Shown here in pieces: positions 40,450 to 48,376 of a stretch of DNA of 48,376 nt (positions are counted from its first letter, which is position 1; every line of letters starts with the position of its first letter). The notes below the pieces were generated by a model. That model was given only the letters and a program-made list of their open reading frames with translations. It was not told the origin of the DNA and made no database searches. Source of the DNA: Lachnospira sp. UBA4346 (GTDB lineage Bacteria > Bacillota > Clostridia > Lachnospirales > Lachnospiraceae); assembly GCA_002394205.1 (NCBI GenBank), contig DGTC01000011.1:1-48376 (forward strand). Direction: 5' to 3'. Both the position numbers and the translations under genes were made by a program.

Positions 40450-42195
40450 TTACTCTTTCTCTTTATATATTTCAAGATATGGCAATATATTTTCGAAAAG
40501 TTCTTTTACAACCGGAGCTGCAATGGTACCTCCATAATATACGCCCTGTGGCTCATCAATCAGACACATTGCCATTACTTTTGGATGTTCTGCCGGTGCA
40601 AATCCGACAAACGAAGCAATATATTTATGTGAACTTCTCGGCAGTTTCTGCGACGTTGCCGTCTTTCCGCCTATTGAAAATCCTTCTATATACGCTTTAT
40701 GTCCGCCTCCTGTTTCTACAACCTGCTTTAAAATTCCTCTCATCGTTTCACTCGTTTCCGGTTCTATCACACCGGATTGTATACTGTATTCCATCTCATT
40801 TATTTCATTTCCGTCCGGCGATTCCATTTTTACTGCAAAATGTGGTGTCACAAGATTGCCGCCATTGACAATTGCTGCTGCCGCCCGTATCATTTGCAGC
40901 GGTGTAATCTGAAATGACTGGCCAAATGACATGGTTGCCAGTTCCACTTCTCCTACCTTTTCCTGTTTGTGAATAATTGTGGATGCTTCTCCTGCCAAAT
41001 CAATCCCTGTCCTTTGTAACAATCCTAACTTGCCCATATATTGATAGAACCGTTCTGTTCCTACACGCCTTCCCCATTCAATAAATGCAGGGTTACAGGA
41101 ATTTGCAACTGTTTCTGCAAATGTCTGTGTACCGTGTCCTGTTGTTTTGTGACAGCGAATTCTGCGATCTGCCACAACTGCATATCCCGGACACGTAAAA
41201 TGTTCTTCTAACGACACACTTTTTGTTTCCACTGCTGCCGTTGCCGTTACCATTTTAAATACAGAGCCCGGCTCATATGTATCATTGATACAGAAATTTC
41301 TCCACATCCGATTCAGTTGTTCCATCTTTGGCAAATCAGCACCTTCTTCTCCCAATAACGCCTTTTGTGCATCCGTTACGACATATGGCTGATTTAAATC
41401 GTACTCCGGCACATTTACCATTGCAAGAATATCTCCATTCTGTGGATTCATAACCATCATAGATACATGTTTTGCCTGCTTCTCTTCTTTGACACGTTCT
41501 GCAAGCTGCTGCGCATATTTTTGAATATTATAATCCATACTGATATACAGATTATTTCCTGCCTTTGGTTCCTGTCTGTTTTCTTTTACTCCCTTTAATT
41601 CAATGCCCCATGCATCTGTTGTTGTGAGAATCTGTCCTTTCGCACCTGCCAGACTCGCATCATATTTTGCTTCCAATCCAAGAATCCCCTGATTATCACT
41701 CCCTGTAAATCCCAAAACTTTAGATGCCAAATTCCCAAATGGATAGTATCTTTTATAATCCTCATCCACTTTCACTCCGGGATAATCATATGAACGAATG
41801 GCATCGCCTTTTTCTTTCTCTATATTAGTGGCAATTCTTTCTATTGCCGATACCTTCTGTACACGTTTACGCACCTTTGCTTCATCAAGTTCCAGCTCAT
41901 CAACAAGCATCTTAACAACTGCATCTTCATCCTGTATCTGACTATGAATGACCGATATGGTACAAACTGTTTTATTGGTAGCCAAAACAACTCCATTGGT
42001 ATCTAAAATATTGCCTCTTGCTGCTTTTATATTTCTTTCCCGTTCGTGCAAATCCTGTGCACGTTCCAAATAATACTCTGACTGAAAAATCATCAAATAC
42101 GACAATCGCACAATCAGTATGACAAACATTAAAAAAAATGCAGTTCCTAAGAATAAGACTTTCTTTCGATGTCTTGTATACAATCGCATTTCCAT
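40450..42195 (-). CDS. spoVD: Class B penicillin-binding protein, SpoVD-like
   Basis: A peptidoglycan transpeptidase of 581 residues. One membrane helix (about 13-36) is followed by the dimerisation domain (ERERNIKAARGNILDTNG) and the transpeptidase with S311-x-x-K314 (EPGSVFKMV) and S366-C-N368. The third motif reads GGKTATSQ (K511-T-A), where class B PBPs normally have KTG. There is no PASTA domain. As the second of two class B PBPs in the cluster it is placed like SpoVD, which is inferred from order. The start may be the second Met at 42189, better spaced from AAGGA. Confidence 0.85.
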   Translation of the reverse strand: MEMRLYTRHRKKVLFLGTAFFLMFVILIVRLSYLMIFQSEYYLERAQDLHERERNIKAARGNILDTNGVVLATNKTVCTISVIHSQIQDEDAVVKMLVDELELDEAKVRKRVQKVSAIERIATNIEKEKGDAIRSYDYPGVKVDEDYKRYYPFGNLASKVLGFTGSDNQGILGLEAKYDASLAGAKGQILTTTDAWGIELKGVKENRQEPKAGNNLYISMDYNIQKYAQQLAERVKEEKQAKHVSMMVMNPQNGDILAMVNVPEYDLNQPYVVTDAQKALLGEEGADLPKMEQLNRMWRNFCINDTYEPGSVFKMVTATAAVETKSVSLEEHFTCPGYAVVADRRIRCHKTTGHGTQTFAETVANSCNPAFIEWGRRVGTERFYQYMGKLGLLQRTGIDLAGEASTIIHKQEKVGEVELATMSFGQSFQITPLQMIRAAAAIVNGGNLVTPHFAVKMESPDGNEINEMEYSIQSGVIEPETSETMRGILKQVVETGGGHKAYIEGFSIGGKTATSQKLPRSSHKYIASFVGFAPAEHPKVMAMCLIDEPQGVYYGGTIAAPVVKELFENILPYLEIYKEKE

Positions 42196-42275
42196 AAATC
42201 CTTACCGAATTGCTCTTATTATACATTGTATACAAATATAGTCTTTTCAGAACTGCATTCATTTAAATCTATAGA

Positions 42276-43352
42276 TTATGAAAATGCTACAGATGAAATT
42301 GTATATCTATTTTTTGATGTTCTTTTGGATTCGTACAGCTGCTCGTCCGCCTTTTGATAAAGTATGTCAAAATTAGAAATTCCAGATTCCACATAAATAA
42401 TACCAATACTGGCTGTTACCTGATGCTGCATTGATAATTTTTCAGATATCGTGTGTATCCTTTCTAATAATTTCGTGGCAATCTCGTCTAATTGCACTCT
42501 ATCTCTTACACAACATTGATATGCAGCAAATTCATCACCACCCATTCGTCCGACATAACCAATCTCACGAAATATATCTTTTAGTAAAATTCCCATATTC
42601 TGAATCACTGCATCTCCCATATTGTGTCCGTAACAGTCATTAATCGTCTTAAAATCATCTACGTCTATCATATAAAATGCACATCCTGATTTTGCTTTCT
42701 GCTCTGACATAGAACTTTCAACAGATTTAACAAATGCTCCTCTGTTAAAAATCATACTTAGACTGTCATGCTCTGCATTCTTTTCTTCATTAATATCTCT
42801 AACACAATATAAATATGTTACTTTGCTATCATTTCCTTTTACCTGAAAAACCGTAAATCGCAACCAGCTATATACCTCTTCATCAACCTGCAAACGCAGC
42901 TCTGCTTCCTGCATACGGCTGTCATTTTTATCAAAATAAACCGACAGTTCATCTTTATCAAAAAGAGTATCAAAGGTTTCTACATCATTGTCATGTATGT
43001 GCTCCCGAATCATCATATGTGCCTGTTTTAAATCTGCAATCTCACTATTGTAAAACTTTCCACATAAAACAAATAACGGAGAACTTCCTGCAAGACATTG
43101 TGCAATCCCCTTCTCATAATCAATTTCAATAATATCTGAATATGCACTTTGCAACACTTTAGAAAATTTCTCATTATATTGCATCCGAACACGATTAAAC
43201 TCATCTGTCATATCGCTCAACAGTAAGACTTCACCTGTCGTTCGTCCGTTAAAATCATGTAATGGAACTCTCTGAACTGTAAAACTGTATTCTTTTCCAA
43301 ACAGCTTCATCGTGTGTTCCTGTACATTCAATTTAACATTATTGTCCTTCAA
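42276..43352 (-). CDS. 3' half of an interrupted PAS-GGDEF diguanylate cyclase
   Basis: Residues of a second PAS domain (FGKEYSFTVQRVPLHDFNG) open this 358-residue frame. A further PAS-like region (ELRLQVDEEVYSWLRFTV) follows, then a full GGDEF domain: SMIFNRGAF, MIDVDDFKTINDCYGH and the intact active site GRMGGDEFAAYQ. No RxxD inhibitory site is visible upstream of it. The first codon available is a TTG with no real ribosome binding site. The frame is the direct continuation of 43365-43886, separated only by a TAA and four codons, so this is most likely the distal part of one broken gene. Confidence 0.8.
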   Translation of the reverse strand: MKDNNVKLNVQEHTMKLFGKEYSFTVQRVPLHDFNGRTTGEVLLLSDMTDEFNRVRMQYNEKFSKVLQSAYSDIIEIDYEKGIAQCLAGSSPLFVLCGKFYNSEIADLKQAHMMIREHIHDNDVETFDTLFDKDELSVYFDKNDSRMQEAELRLQVDEEVYSWLRFTVFQVKGNDSKVTYLYCVRDINEEKNAEHDSLSMIFNRGAFVKSVESSMSEQKAKSGCAFYMIDVDDFKTINDCYGHNMGDAVIQNMGILLKDIFREIGYVGRMGGDEFAAYQCCVRDRVQLDEIATKLLERIHTISEKLSMQHQVTASIGIIYVESGISNFDILYQKADEQLYESKRTSKNRYTISSVAFS

Positions 43353-43364
43353 ATCATCATCTCT

Positions 43365-43886
43365 TTACAGGTCAAATTCTTCCAGATTATGTCCGACAAT
43401 TTCGTCTTCTATAAACAAATAATCACTCAGACGTTTATTACCTTTAATAATCTTTCCTTCTTTATTCGTTACAATAATGCCATATGGAATATCTTCCATA
43501 ATCAATTCAAATGCATATCCTGCACCTTCGCTGTTGAAATCCGGATTTGCAACCCCCATTAAACCTATGATATTTCCCTGCTCATCCTTTAATGCTTTTC
43601 TAACAACATGCAGCATTTGATATGAATTTCTATAGCGTAACAGTTCATCATCTTCAACAACAAGATCATGTTCTATAATTTCCCGATCACTAACCCGATC
43701 TTTATATCCTAATATATTCTCTATACGTAAAGTTGTTCCTATCAGTTCTTCTCTTCTACATCCAAATGCATCTGCAAATGTATGACTGACTTCTGTATAT
43801 TCCAACTGACAATTCTTTATCCAAATCAGCTCATTACATTCATTCAAGATATTGTCAAGCATTATATTCTCATACATAATAATCAA
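43365..43886 (-). CDS. 5' half of an interrupted PAS-GGDEF diguanylate cyclase
   Basis: This 173-residue frame holds one PAS domain (about 8-115: ECNELIWIKNCQLEYTEVSH, GNIIGLMGVANPD) and the first part of a second (ELIMEDIPYGIIVTNKEGKI). It stops at TAA (43365-43367) in the middle of that fold. The missing strands of the second PAS continue in the same frame in the next entry. Starts at TTG 43886 or ATG 43877 are both possible. A strong promoter lies 70 bp upstream. Confidence 0.8.
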   Translation of the reverse strand: MIIMYENIMLDNILNECNELIWIKNCQLEYTEVSHTFADAFGCRREELIGTTLRIENILGYKDRVSDREIIEHDLVVEDDELLRYRNSYQMLHVVRKALKDEQGNIIGLMGVANPDFNSEGAGYAFELIMEDIPYGIIVTNKEGKIIKGNKRLSDYLFIEDEIVGHNLEEFDL

Positions 43887-43955
43887 TTTACCTCTCTACG
43901 TATTTCTGTGCATTTGTATATAGAAATTTATACATACAAAATGCCCTTATAGGCT

Positions 43956-43984
43956 ATAATATGTACAATATAAACAAATGTCAA
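43956..43984 (-). promoter_or_regulatory. Promoter of the PAS-GGDEF gene
   Basis: Perfect -35 TTGACA (43979-43984), 17-bp spacer, -10 TATTAT (43956-43961), located 22 bp after the stop of the FtsI-like gene. It may also drive the distal dcw genes. Confidence 0.75.
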
Positions 43985-44005
43985 GTAGAATATATAAAAA
44001 TGTCA

Positions 44006-45961
44006 CTAATTATTATTTAACGGTATGCCATCCACTGTAGATTCACTCGGTGCATCCGATGTATCTACCGGTGTATCTTCTGCATCTTTGTATACATTCA
44101 TATATGGCAATAACTGTTCTAAAATATCATGAGTCAATGTCAATACATCTCCAGAGCTGCCGGAGGTACCAGTCGTTCCATCCGGTTCATCAATGATTAC
44201 ATAAATGACAAATTTCGGATCATCAACAGGTGCAAAGCCAATAAAAGAAATAATCCATTTTAAATCATCTCTTTTTCCCTTCTGTGCCGTACCTGTCTTA
44301 CCACCAATGGAATATCCTGTAACACCTGCTTTTACGGCAAGTCCTGTATCAACTGTAGATTTTAAATATTTCTTTAATAACTGAGAGGTTGAAGGCGTAA
44401 CCGTCTGTTTCACTAACGAACCGTCAAATGTCTGTACAACTTCACCGGACTTCTTTTCTATACGTTTCACAACATGCGGACGATAATAATTTCCGCCATT
44501 AATCAGTGAAGAAAAAGCCGCAGCCATCTGAACCATATTCACGTTAATATTCTGTCCAAATGAATTTGTCGCAACGTCTGTTTCTGACATTGTTGAAGGC
44601 TTTGTAATACCTGCTTCTTCTGCCGGCAAATCAATTCCCGTCTTACTGCCAAAACCAAATAATGCCTGATACTGTGCAAATTTTACGCCACCTAACCGTG
44701 CTGCAATCTGCATCATTGCAGGATTACAAGACTGCATCAATGCCTGCTCTAAGGTAATATCTCCATGCTTTCCTAATGTATGATATACATGGCACTTAAT
44801 CGTATATCCGCCGATTTCTTCATATCCATTACAATATAACACTTCACCATCATGTGTAACACCTTCCTCTAATCCGGCTGCTACTGTAAATGGTTTAAAT
44901 GTTGACCCCGGTTCGTATGTATTAGAAATACAATAATTACTCCACATTCTTGAAAGCAATTCTGATTTTTCTGCATCCGGAACATTTTCCATAATATACT
45001 GGTGATTATAATCACGTGGATCATTCAAATTATATACGGGTGTACTTGCCATTCCAAGAATTGCACCATCATTGGGATCCATAACAAGTACCGCAGTTGT
45101 CTGAGACGGCTTCTGTGCATTGTACTCCTGAATTTTCTTTTCAATAATACTCTGCACCCCATAATCAAGTGTCGTCACCAATGTATTGCCGTCAACGGCA
45201 TCTTTGGTCGTCTCTGATACCTCAAGATTTTCTCCAACATAGCCATATGTCACACCATTTACACCTGTCAGTTCATCGTCATAATAACTTTCTAATCCAA
45301 GTTCACCGCCATTCTGACTATTTGCAAATCCAATAACATTACATGCGAGTGTATTAAATGGATACTTTCTTATATATGTATCTTCTAACCAAATACCTCG
45401 AATATTCTCATATTCCTTATTGTCATCCGCATTTGTAATCATATCCTGCAATGGCTTGACTTCGTCCATTGTTTTCATCTTAAGAAGCACCAGATATCTG
45501 CTTTCCGGATTCTGTGCTAATTTTGCAACTGTATCATTAATATCAATACCAAAACACTTTTGCAATGCATTTAATGTTGCTGTCTTATATTTTGATTCAG
45601 AATTCAATACCAACGGATCTAAAACAATATTATATGCCTTCTCACTGTATGCAAGAATCGTCCCATTTCTATCCTGAATCTGTCCTCTTTCATATGCAAT
45701 TGTATGCGTTGAATATGTCTGGTGTGATAACACCTCTTTAGAATATCTGTCACCGTCTTTAAAATTAATCATACCGATTCTGTATAACAAAAACATAAAC
45801 AACACAATAAACGCACCAAAGGCAATGCCTAATTTCGTATGCACTTTTTTAAGCCTTGCCCTTTCACCTCTTTTTTTATTGAGTTGTCTTCGATTGGATT
45901 CTGTATGGGTTTTACGATGATTTTGCGGATTTCTCCCGTTATTTCGTGTTCTCTGATCCAT
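44006..45961 (-). CDS. ftsI: Class B penicillin-binding protein, FtsI/PBP2B-like
   Basis: A septal transpeptidase of 651 residues. A very basic cytoplasmic tail (1-43) precedes one membrane helix (about 45-65). The dimerisation domain (AYERGQIQDRNGTILAYSEK) and the transpeptidase follow, with EPGSTFKPF, SCNPAM and the canonical SIGGKTGTAQKG. The C-terminus is an Asp/Ser/Thr-rich tail without PASTA repeats. It lies 28 bp after ftsL, the usual place of ftsI/pbpB, and has GGAG eight bases before its ATG. Confidence 0.92.
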   Translation of the reverse strand: MDQRTRNNGRNPQNHRKTHTESNRRQLNKKRGERARLKKVHTKLGIAFGAFIVLFMFLLYRIGMINFKDGDRYSKEVLSHQTYSTHTIAYERGQIQDRNGTILAYSEKAYNIVLDPLVLNSESKYKTATLNALQKCFGIDINDTVAKLAQNPESRYLVLLKMKTMDEVKPLQDMITNADDNKEYENIRGIWLEDTYIRKYPFNTLACNVIGFANSQNGGELGLESYYDDELTGVNGVTYGYVGENLEVSETTKDAVDGNTLVTTLDYGVQSIIEKKIQEYNAQKPSQTTAVLVMDPNDGAILGMASTPVYNLNDPRDYNHQYIMENVPDAEKSELLSRMWSNYCISNTYEPGSTFKPFTVAAGLEEGVTHDGEVLYCNGYEEIGGYTIKCHVYHTLGKHGDITLEQALMQSCNPAMMQIAARLGGVKFAQYQALFGFGSKTGIDLPAEEAGITKPSTMSETDVATNSFGQNINVNMVQMAAAFSSLINGGNYYRPHVVKRIEKKSGEVVQTFDGSLVKQTVTPSTSQLLKKYLKSTVDTGLAVKAGVTGYSIGGKTGTAQKGKRDDLKWIISFIGFAPVDDPKFVIYVIIDEPDGTTGTSGSSGDVLTLTHDILEQLLPYMNVYKDAEDTPVDTSDAPSESTVDGIPLNNN

Positions 45962-45989
45962 TTATGTATCTCCATTAGATAGTTTCAAC

Positions 45990-46505
45990 TTAGTTGGCAT
46001 CCGGTATCTGCTGATACTGCTTTACATATTCACTTTCTCCTGCTTCATATGTAATAACCTGACTCTTATTTGGATATACCATTCCTAATTCTTCCACAGC
46101 TGTCTTATAAATTGCATCGTAATTAATGCTTGCATTAACCTGCTGCTCTTTCTGATCATTCTCAACTGTAATTTCTGTCAGCTGTGTCTGCAGCTTTGAA
46201 ATCTCATCTGCATTTGTTTTTACGGTTGACTGTACATTTAAATATTGGTAGCAAATTGTAAATATGACTGTAACAACACCTACTACTGCTACTGTATACA
46301 AAAAATTCATTCTGTTGATACGACGGTTTTTTCTTTCTTCTGCACGTCGTCTGTTACGTTCTTCTAAATATTCCTCTCTTGAAAGTGCTTCATTGGAATA
46401 TGGACCTGCAACCTGTAATTTCTTTACAGTATTACCACTAACATAGGAATCTTTCGTTCTGATTTTCTGACTGCTTCTTCTGTTTGACGCTGTCTGTTTT
46501 GCCAT
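45990..46505 (-). CDS. ftsL: Cell division protein FtsL-like
   Basis: A small bitopic protein of 171 residues. A basic cytoplasmic region (1-66, with RNRRRAEERKNRRINR) precedes one membrane helix (about 68-86, FLYTVAVVGVVTVIFTICY). A coiled coil follows (DEISKLQTQLTEITVENDQK) and then AVEELGMVYPNKSQVITYE, a common ending in FtsL/DivIC-type proteins. Assignment is by architecture and by position between rsmH and ftsI, since FtsL sequences diverge quickly. The cytoplasmic part is longer than average. Confidence 0.85.
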   Translation of the reverse strand: MAKQTASNRRSSQKIRTKDSYVSGNTVKKLQVAGPYSNEALSREEYLEERNRRRAEERKNRRINRMNFLYTVAVVGVVTVIFTICYQYLNVQSTVKTNADEISKLQTQLTEITVENDQKEQQVNASINYDAIYKTAVEELGMVYPNKSQVITYEAGESEYVKQYQQIPDAN

Positions 46506-46539
46506 TGTTACATTTCCCTCCCATATTTACATTTTAAAC

Positions 46540-47475
46540 TTATATGTGTTCAAATACCCTTAGCTTTGAACTCTTTGAACGTTTATTTTCTTCTAATTCT
46601 TTTTCTGACGGTACGATTGGCTTTCTTGTCACTACGTGTCCTTTGGATTTCTTACCACATACACATACCGGAAAATCCGGTGGACATGTACATGGATTCT
46701 CACAATTCCGAAACTTTGTTTTTACAATTCGATCTTCTAATGAATGGAATGTAATAATACACAGTCTTCCTCCCGGATTCAAATGGTCAATCATTGTCTC
46801 AATGGAATTTTCCAATACGTCTAACTCCTTGTTCAATTCGATTCGAATTGCCTGAAATGTCTTCTTTGCCGGATGTCCACCGACCGCTCTGACTTTCATT
46901 GGAATTGCTGCCTTAATCACTTCATTTAACTCATATGTAGTCTCTAACGGTTTTATCTGTCTTGCTGCAACAATATGTTTTGCTATATTTTTTGCGAATT
47001 TATCTTCTCCGTAATCTCGAATAATACGGTACAAATCAAATTCACTATATGTATTAATAATATCTTTTGCCGTCAGCTGCTGTCTCTGATCCATTCTCAT
47101 GTCTAGCGGTGCATCCACTTTATAAGTAAATCCTCTCTCCGCTGCATCTAACTGATACGATGACACTCCGATATCTAAAAGAATCCCATCAACCTTCTCT
47201 ATCTGCAGCTCCTTTAATACCTGTTCAAAATTACTATAATTATTCCGTACTATTGTCACCCTGTCCTGAAATGGTTCCAGACGCTTAGTCGCTGCTGCAA
47301 TCGCATCTGCATCCTGATCTATTCCAATAAGTCTGCCCTTCTCTGACAATCGGCTTGCTATCTGGTAAGAATGTCCTGCGCCTCCTAATGTTCCATCGAC
47401 ATAGATTCCATCCGGTTTAATATTCAGATTTTCAATTGTTTCTTCTAATAATACTGACTTGTGTTGAAATTCCAT
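46540..47475 (-). CDS. rsmH: 16S rRNA (cytosine1402-N4)-methyltransferase
   Basis: It methylates C1402 in the ribosomal decoding centre. The 311 residues show the SAM loop VDGTLGGAGHSYQIA, GILLDIGVSSYQLDAAERGF, the conserved KKTFQAIRIELNKELDVLE and TFHSLEDRIVK. A Cys-rich insert (NPCTCPPDFPVCVCGKKS) typical of RsmH is present. The ATG is preceded by AAGGA. Second gene of the cluster, 44 bp after mraZ. Confidence 0.96.
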   Translation of the reverse strand: MEFQHKSVLLEETIENLNIKPDGIYVDGTLGGAGHSYQIASRLSEKGRLIGIDQDADAIAAATKRLEPFQDRVTIVRNNYSNFEQVLKELQIEKVDGILLDIGVSSYQLDAAERGFTYKVDAPLDMRMDQRQQLTAKDIINTYSEFDLYRIIRDYGEDKFAKNIAKHIVAARQIKPLETTYELNEVIKAAIPMKVRAVGGHPAKKTFQAIRIELNKELDVLENSIETMIDHLNPGGRLCIITFHSLEDRIVKTKFRNCENPCTCPPDFPVCVCGKKSKGHVVTRKPIVPSEKELEENKRSKSSKLRVFEHI

Positions 47476-47519
47476 AATTCTTTCCTTATCTGATTCTTAT
47501 TTCCAATCTGGTTCTATAT

Positions 47520-47957
47520 CTATATTGAAAAACCGAGGTTTTCCATATTTTCAGCCACTTCATCCATATCTTCATCATAGCTGTTCATACTTTCTTCCCA
47601 CTTTGCCTTACTCCAGATTTCTACTCTGTTTGCAACACCTACAAGTACCACTTCTTTTTCTAACTGTGCAAACTCCCGCAATACAGCCGGCAACAGAATA
47701 CGTCCCTGCTTGTCTACTTCACATGTTGCTGCGCCTGCTAAGAAAAATCTGGCAAATTGTCTGGCATTCTTATTGGTTAATGGCAATGTCTTAAGTTTTT
47801 CTTCAAATCGTAACCACTCTTCATTTGGATATACAAAGAGACAACCATCAAGTCCCTTTGTTACGACGAATTCATCACCTAAACTATCCCGGAACTTTGC
47901 TGGAACAATACATCTTCCCTTTGCATCCATTGTATGGTTGTATTCACCCATAAACAT
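47520..47957 (-). CDS. mraZ: Transcriptional regulator MraZ
   Basis: A ring-forming DNA-binding protein that regulates the dcw cluster. The product has two SpoVT/AbrB-like halves with the paired signatures MDAKGRCIVPAKFRD and VDKQGRILLPAVLRE. The frame opens at 47981, but the ATG at 47955-47957 (MFMGEYNHTMDAKG) has GGAGG ten bases upstream, giving 145 residues, the usual length. Four MraZ-type boxes lie between its promoter and ribosome binding site, predicting autorepression. Confidence 0.95.
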   Translation of the reverse strand: MFMGEYNHTMDAKGRCIVPAKFRDSLGDEFVVTKGLDGCLFVYPNEEWLRFEEKLKTLPLTNKNARQFARFFLAGAATCEVDKQGRILLPAVLREFAQLEKEVVLVGVANRVEIWSKAKWEESMNSYDEDMDEVAENMENLGFSI

Positions 47958-47977
47958 GATCAAAGTTCCTCCATCTA

Positions 47978-48014
47978 CCACTTTTTACCATTTCGTTCCA
48001 CTTTTCACCACTTT
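47978..48014 (-). promoter_or_regulatory. Four MraZ operator boxes
   Basis: On the minus strand AAAGTGG, AAAGTGG, GAAATGG and AAAGTGG occur at an exact 10-bp period, each followed by three variable bases, between the predicted mraZ start site and its ribosome binding site. MraZ is known to bind tandem (A)GTGG/TGGG repeats with this period. Confidence 0.8.
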
Positions 48015-48023
48015 ATTGTCAAT

Positions 48024-48050
48024 TTTATACTGTTTTGTGTGTAATTTCAA
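48024..48050 (-). promoter_or_regulatory. Promoter of mraZ (dcw cluster)
   Basis: -10 TATAAA (48024-48029) and -35 TTGAAA (48045-48050) with a short 15-bp spacer. Predicted start is near 48017, just before the MraZ boxes. Confidence 0.5.
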
Positions 48051-48114
48051 GTGTTTTTTACTACTTTGTAAAAGATTCTTAAAATTCTATAAATTCCGAT
48101 TTAACGAGCAGTGC

Positions 48115-48177
48115 AAAAAGAAATAACAAATACTCGATGGGAGCTTGCTCACAAGAGAGGATTTGTTATTTCTTTTT
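48115..48177. repeat. Palindrome with perfect 17-bp arms
   Basis: AAAAAGAAATAACAAAT and its exact complement flank a 29-nt centre containing GAGCTTGCTC. On the plus strand it ends in TTTTT and could terminate transcription arriving from the left. Confidence 0.75.
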
Positions 48178-48287
48178 GATAGTGCGACTGCACGGATGAG
48201 CAAGGAGCGCAGCGAATTGCGAATCGCACTGCGTAATGTAGTGAGATGCTACAAAGAAACTTTTAAACGAACGGACGGTCAAGTCCC

Positions 48288-48318
48288 ATATCATCCTTGT
48301 CAGATGTGCTTCGTTTGC
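48288..48318 (+). repeat. 31-bp dispersed repeat, copy 2
   Basis: It matches the minus strand of 27738-27768 at 27 of 31 positions. Confidence 0.6.
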
Positions 48319-48352
48319 TACTCGTTGCCTTGCGCTTATTATGGGCAGTCGC

Positions 48353-48376
48353 GCAAACTCGCCTGCGGCTCAAACA
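48353..48376. repeat. 24-bp element identical to 27574-27597
   Basis: Exact 24-bp identity around CTCGCCTGCGGCTC. The copy at 27.5 kb forms the centre of a long palindrome; here the right half lies beyond the window. Confidence 0.7.

Larger units (their letters stand above)
48051..48376. other. Gene-free repeat-rich region at right edge
   Basis: No convincing gene. It holds a 17-bp-arm palindrome (48115-48177), an AGTGCGA/TCGCACT inverted repeat, small GTAG/CTAC stems near 48235, the 31-bp dispersed repeat (48288-48318) and the 24-bp element running off the edge (48353-48376). Confidence 0.7.

Noticed and set aside
46544..48126. Plus-strand frames opposite rsmH and mraZ (up to 138 codons)
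   Set aside because: They are shadows of well-supported minus-strand genes and include the MraZ boxes and promoter.
48178..48376. tRNA-like or retron-like RNA in the right-edge repeats
   Set aside because: Several stems are present, but no cloverleaf, no CCA end and no reverse transcriptase gene are visible.

Overview
The window reads as a low-GC clostridial chromosome, most likely a spore-forming, anaerobic Lachnospiraceae bacterium. The evidence is a clostridial pyruvate:ferredoxin oxidoreductase, an A-type flavodiiron protein, spore genes (spoIIGA, sigE, a SpoVAF/GerA-type protein), AGGAGG-type ribosome binding sites and sigma-A-like promoters. Every gene I could support, about 33 including one truncated by the left edge, lies on the minus strand, so transcription runs from high to low coordinates. 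I saw no tRNA, rRNA, CRISPR array, transposase or phage gene.

From high to low coordinates the layout is as follows. (1) 33.6-48.0 kb is a division and cell wall (dcw) cluster: mraZ, rsmH, ftsL, an FtsI-like PBP, a PAS/PAS/GGDEF gene broken by an in-frame stop, a SpoVD-like PBP, murD, ftsW, divIB, ftsZ, spoIIGA and sigE. It has no mraY, murE/F, murG, murC or murB. (2) 30.4-33.4 kb holds lepA and hemW, which overlap. (3) 28.0-30.1 kb holds an ammonium channel fused to a PII domain, preceded by a promoter, a hexaloop hairpin and an overlapping terminator that look like an ANTAR-type attenuator. (4) 21.4-27.4 kb holds a nuclease-like winged-helix protein, a RecB-type nuclease/XPD-DinG helicase fusion, a protein built of about twelve 26-residue repeats and a DUF342/FapA protein. 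(5) 19.4-21.3 kb holds two abutting aspartoacylase-family genes; the second has lost its metal ligands. (6) 14.3-19.2 kb holds the flavodiiron protein and PFOR. (7) 7.5-14.0 kb holds the SpoVAF-like gene and a MoxR/DUF58/transglutaminase operon. (8) 0-7.4 kb holds mntP, an Hsp70 paralogue, aroC, tgt, yajC, leuB and the start of ilvD.

The intergenic spaces are rich in structure. There are strong terminators after yajC, mntP, nifJ, amt, ftsZ and sigE. Several families of small dispersed palindromes occur, including a 400-bp array of hairpins with an 89-bp direct repeat upstream of moxR. A short motif also recurs just past the 3' ends of several genes. The observations most worth checking are the amt attenuator, the interrupted diguanylate cyclase inside the dcw cluster, the enzyme/pseudoenzyme pair, the 26-residue repeat protein, the missing start codon of spoIIGA and the palindrome families.
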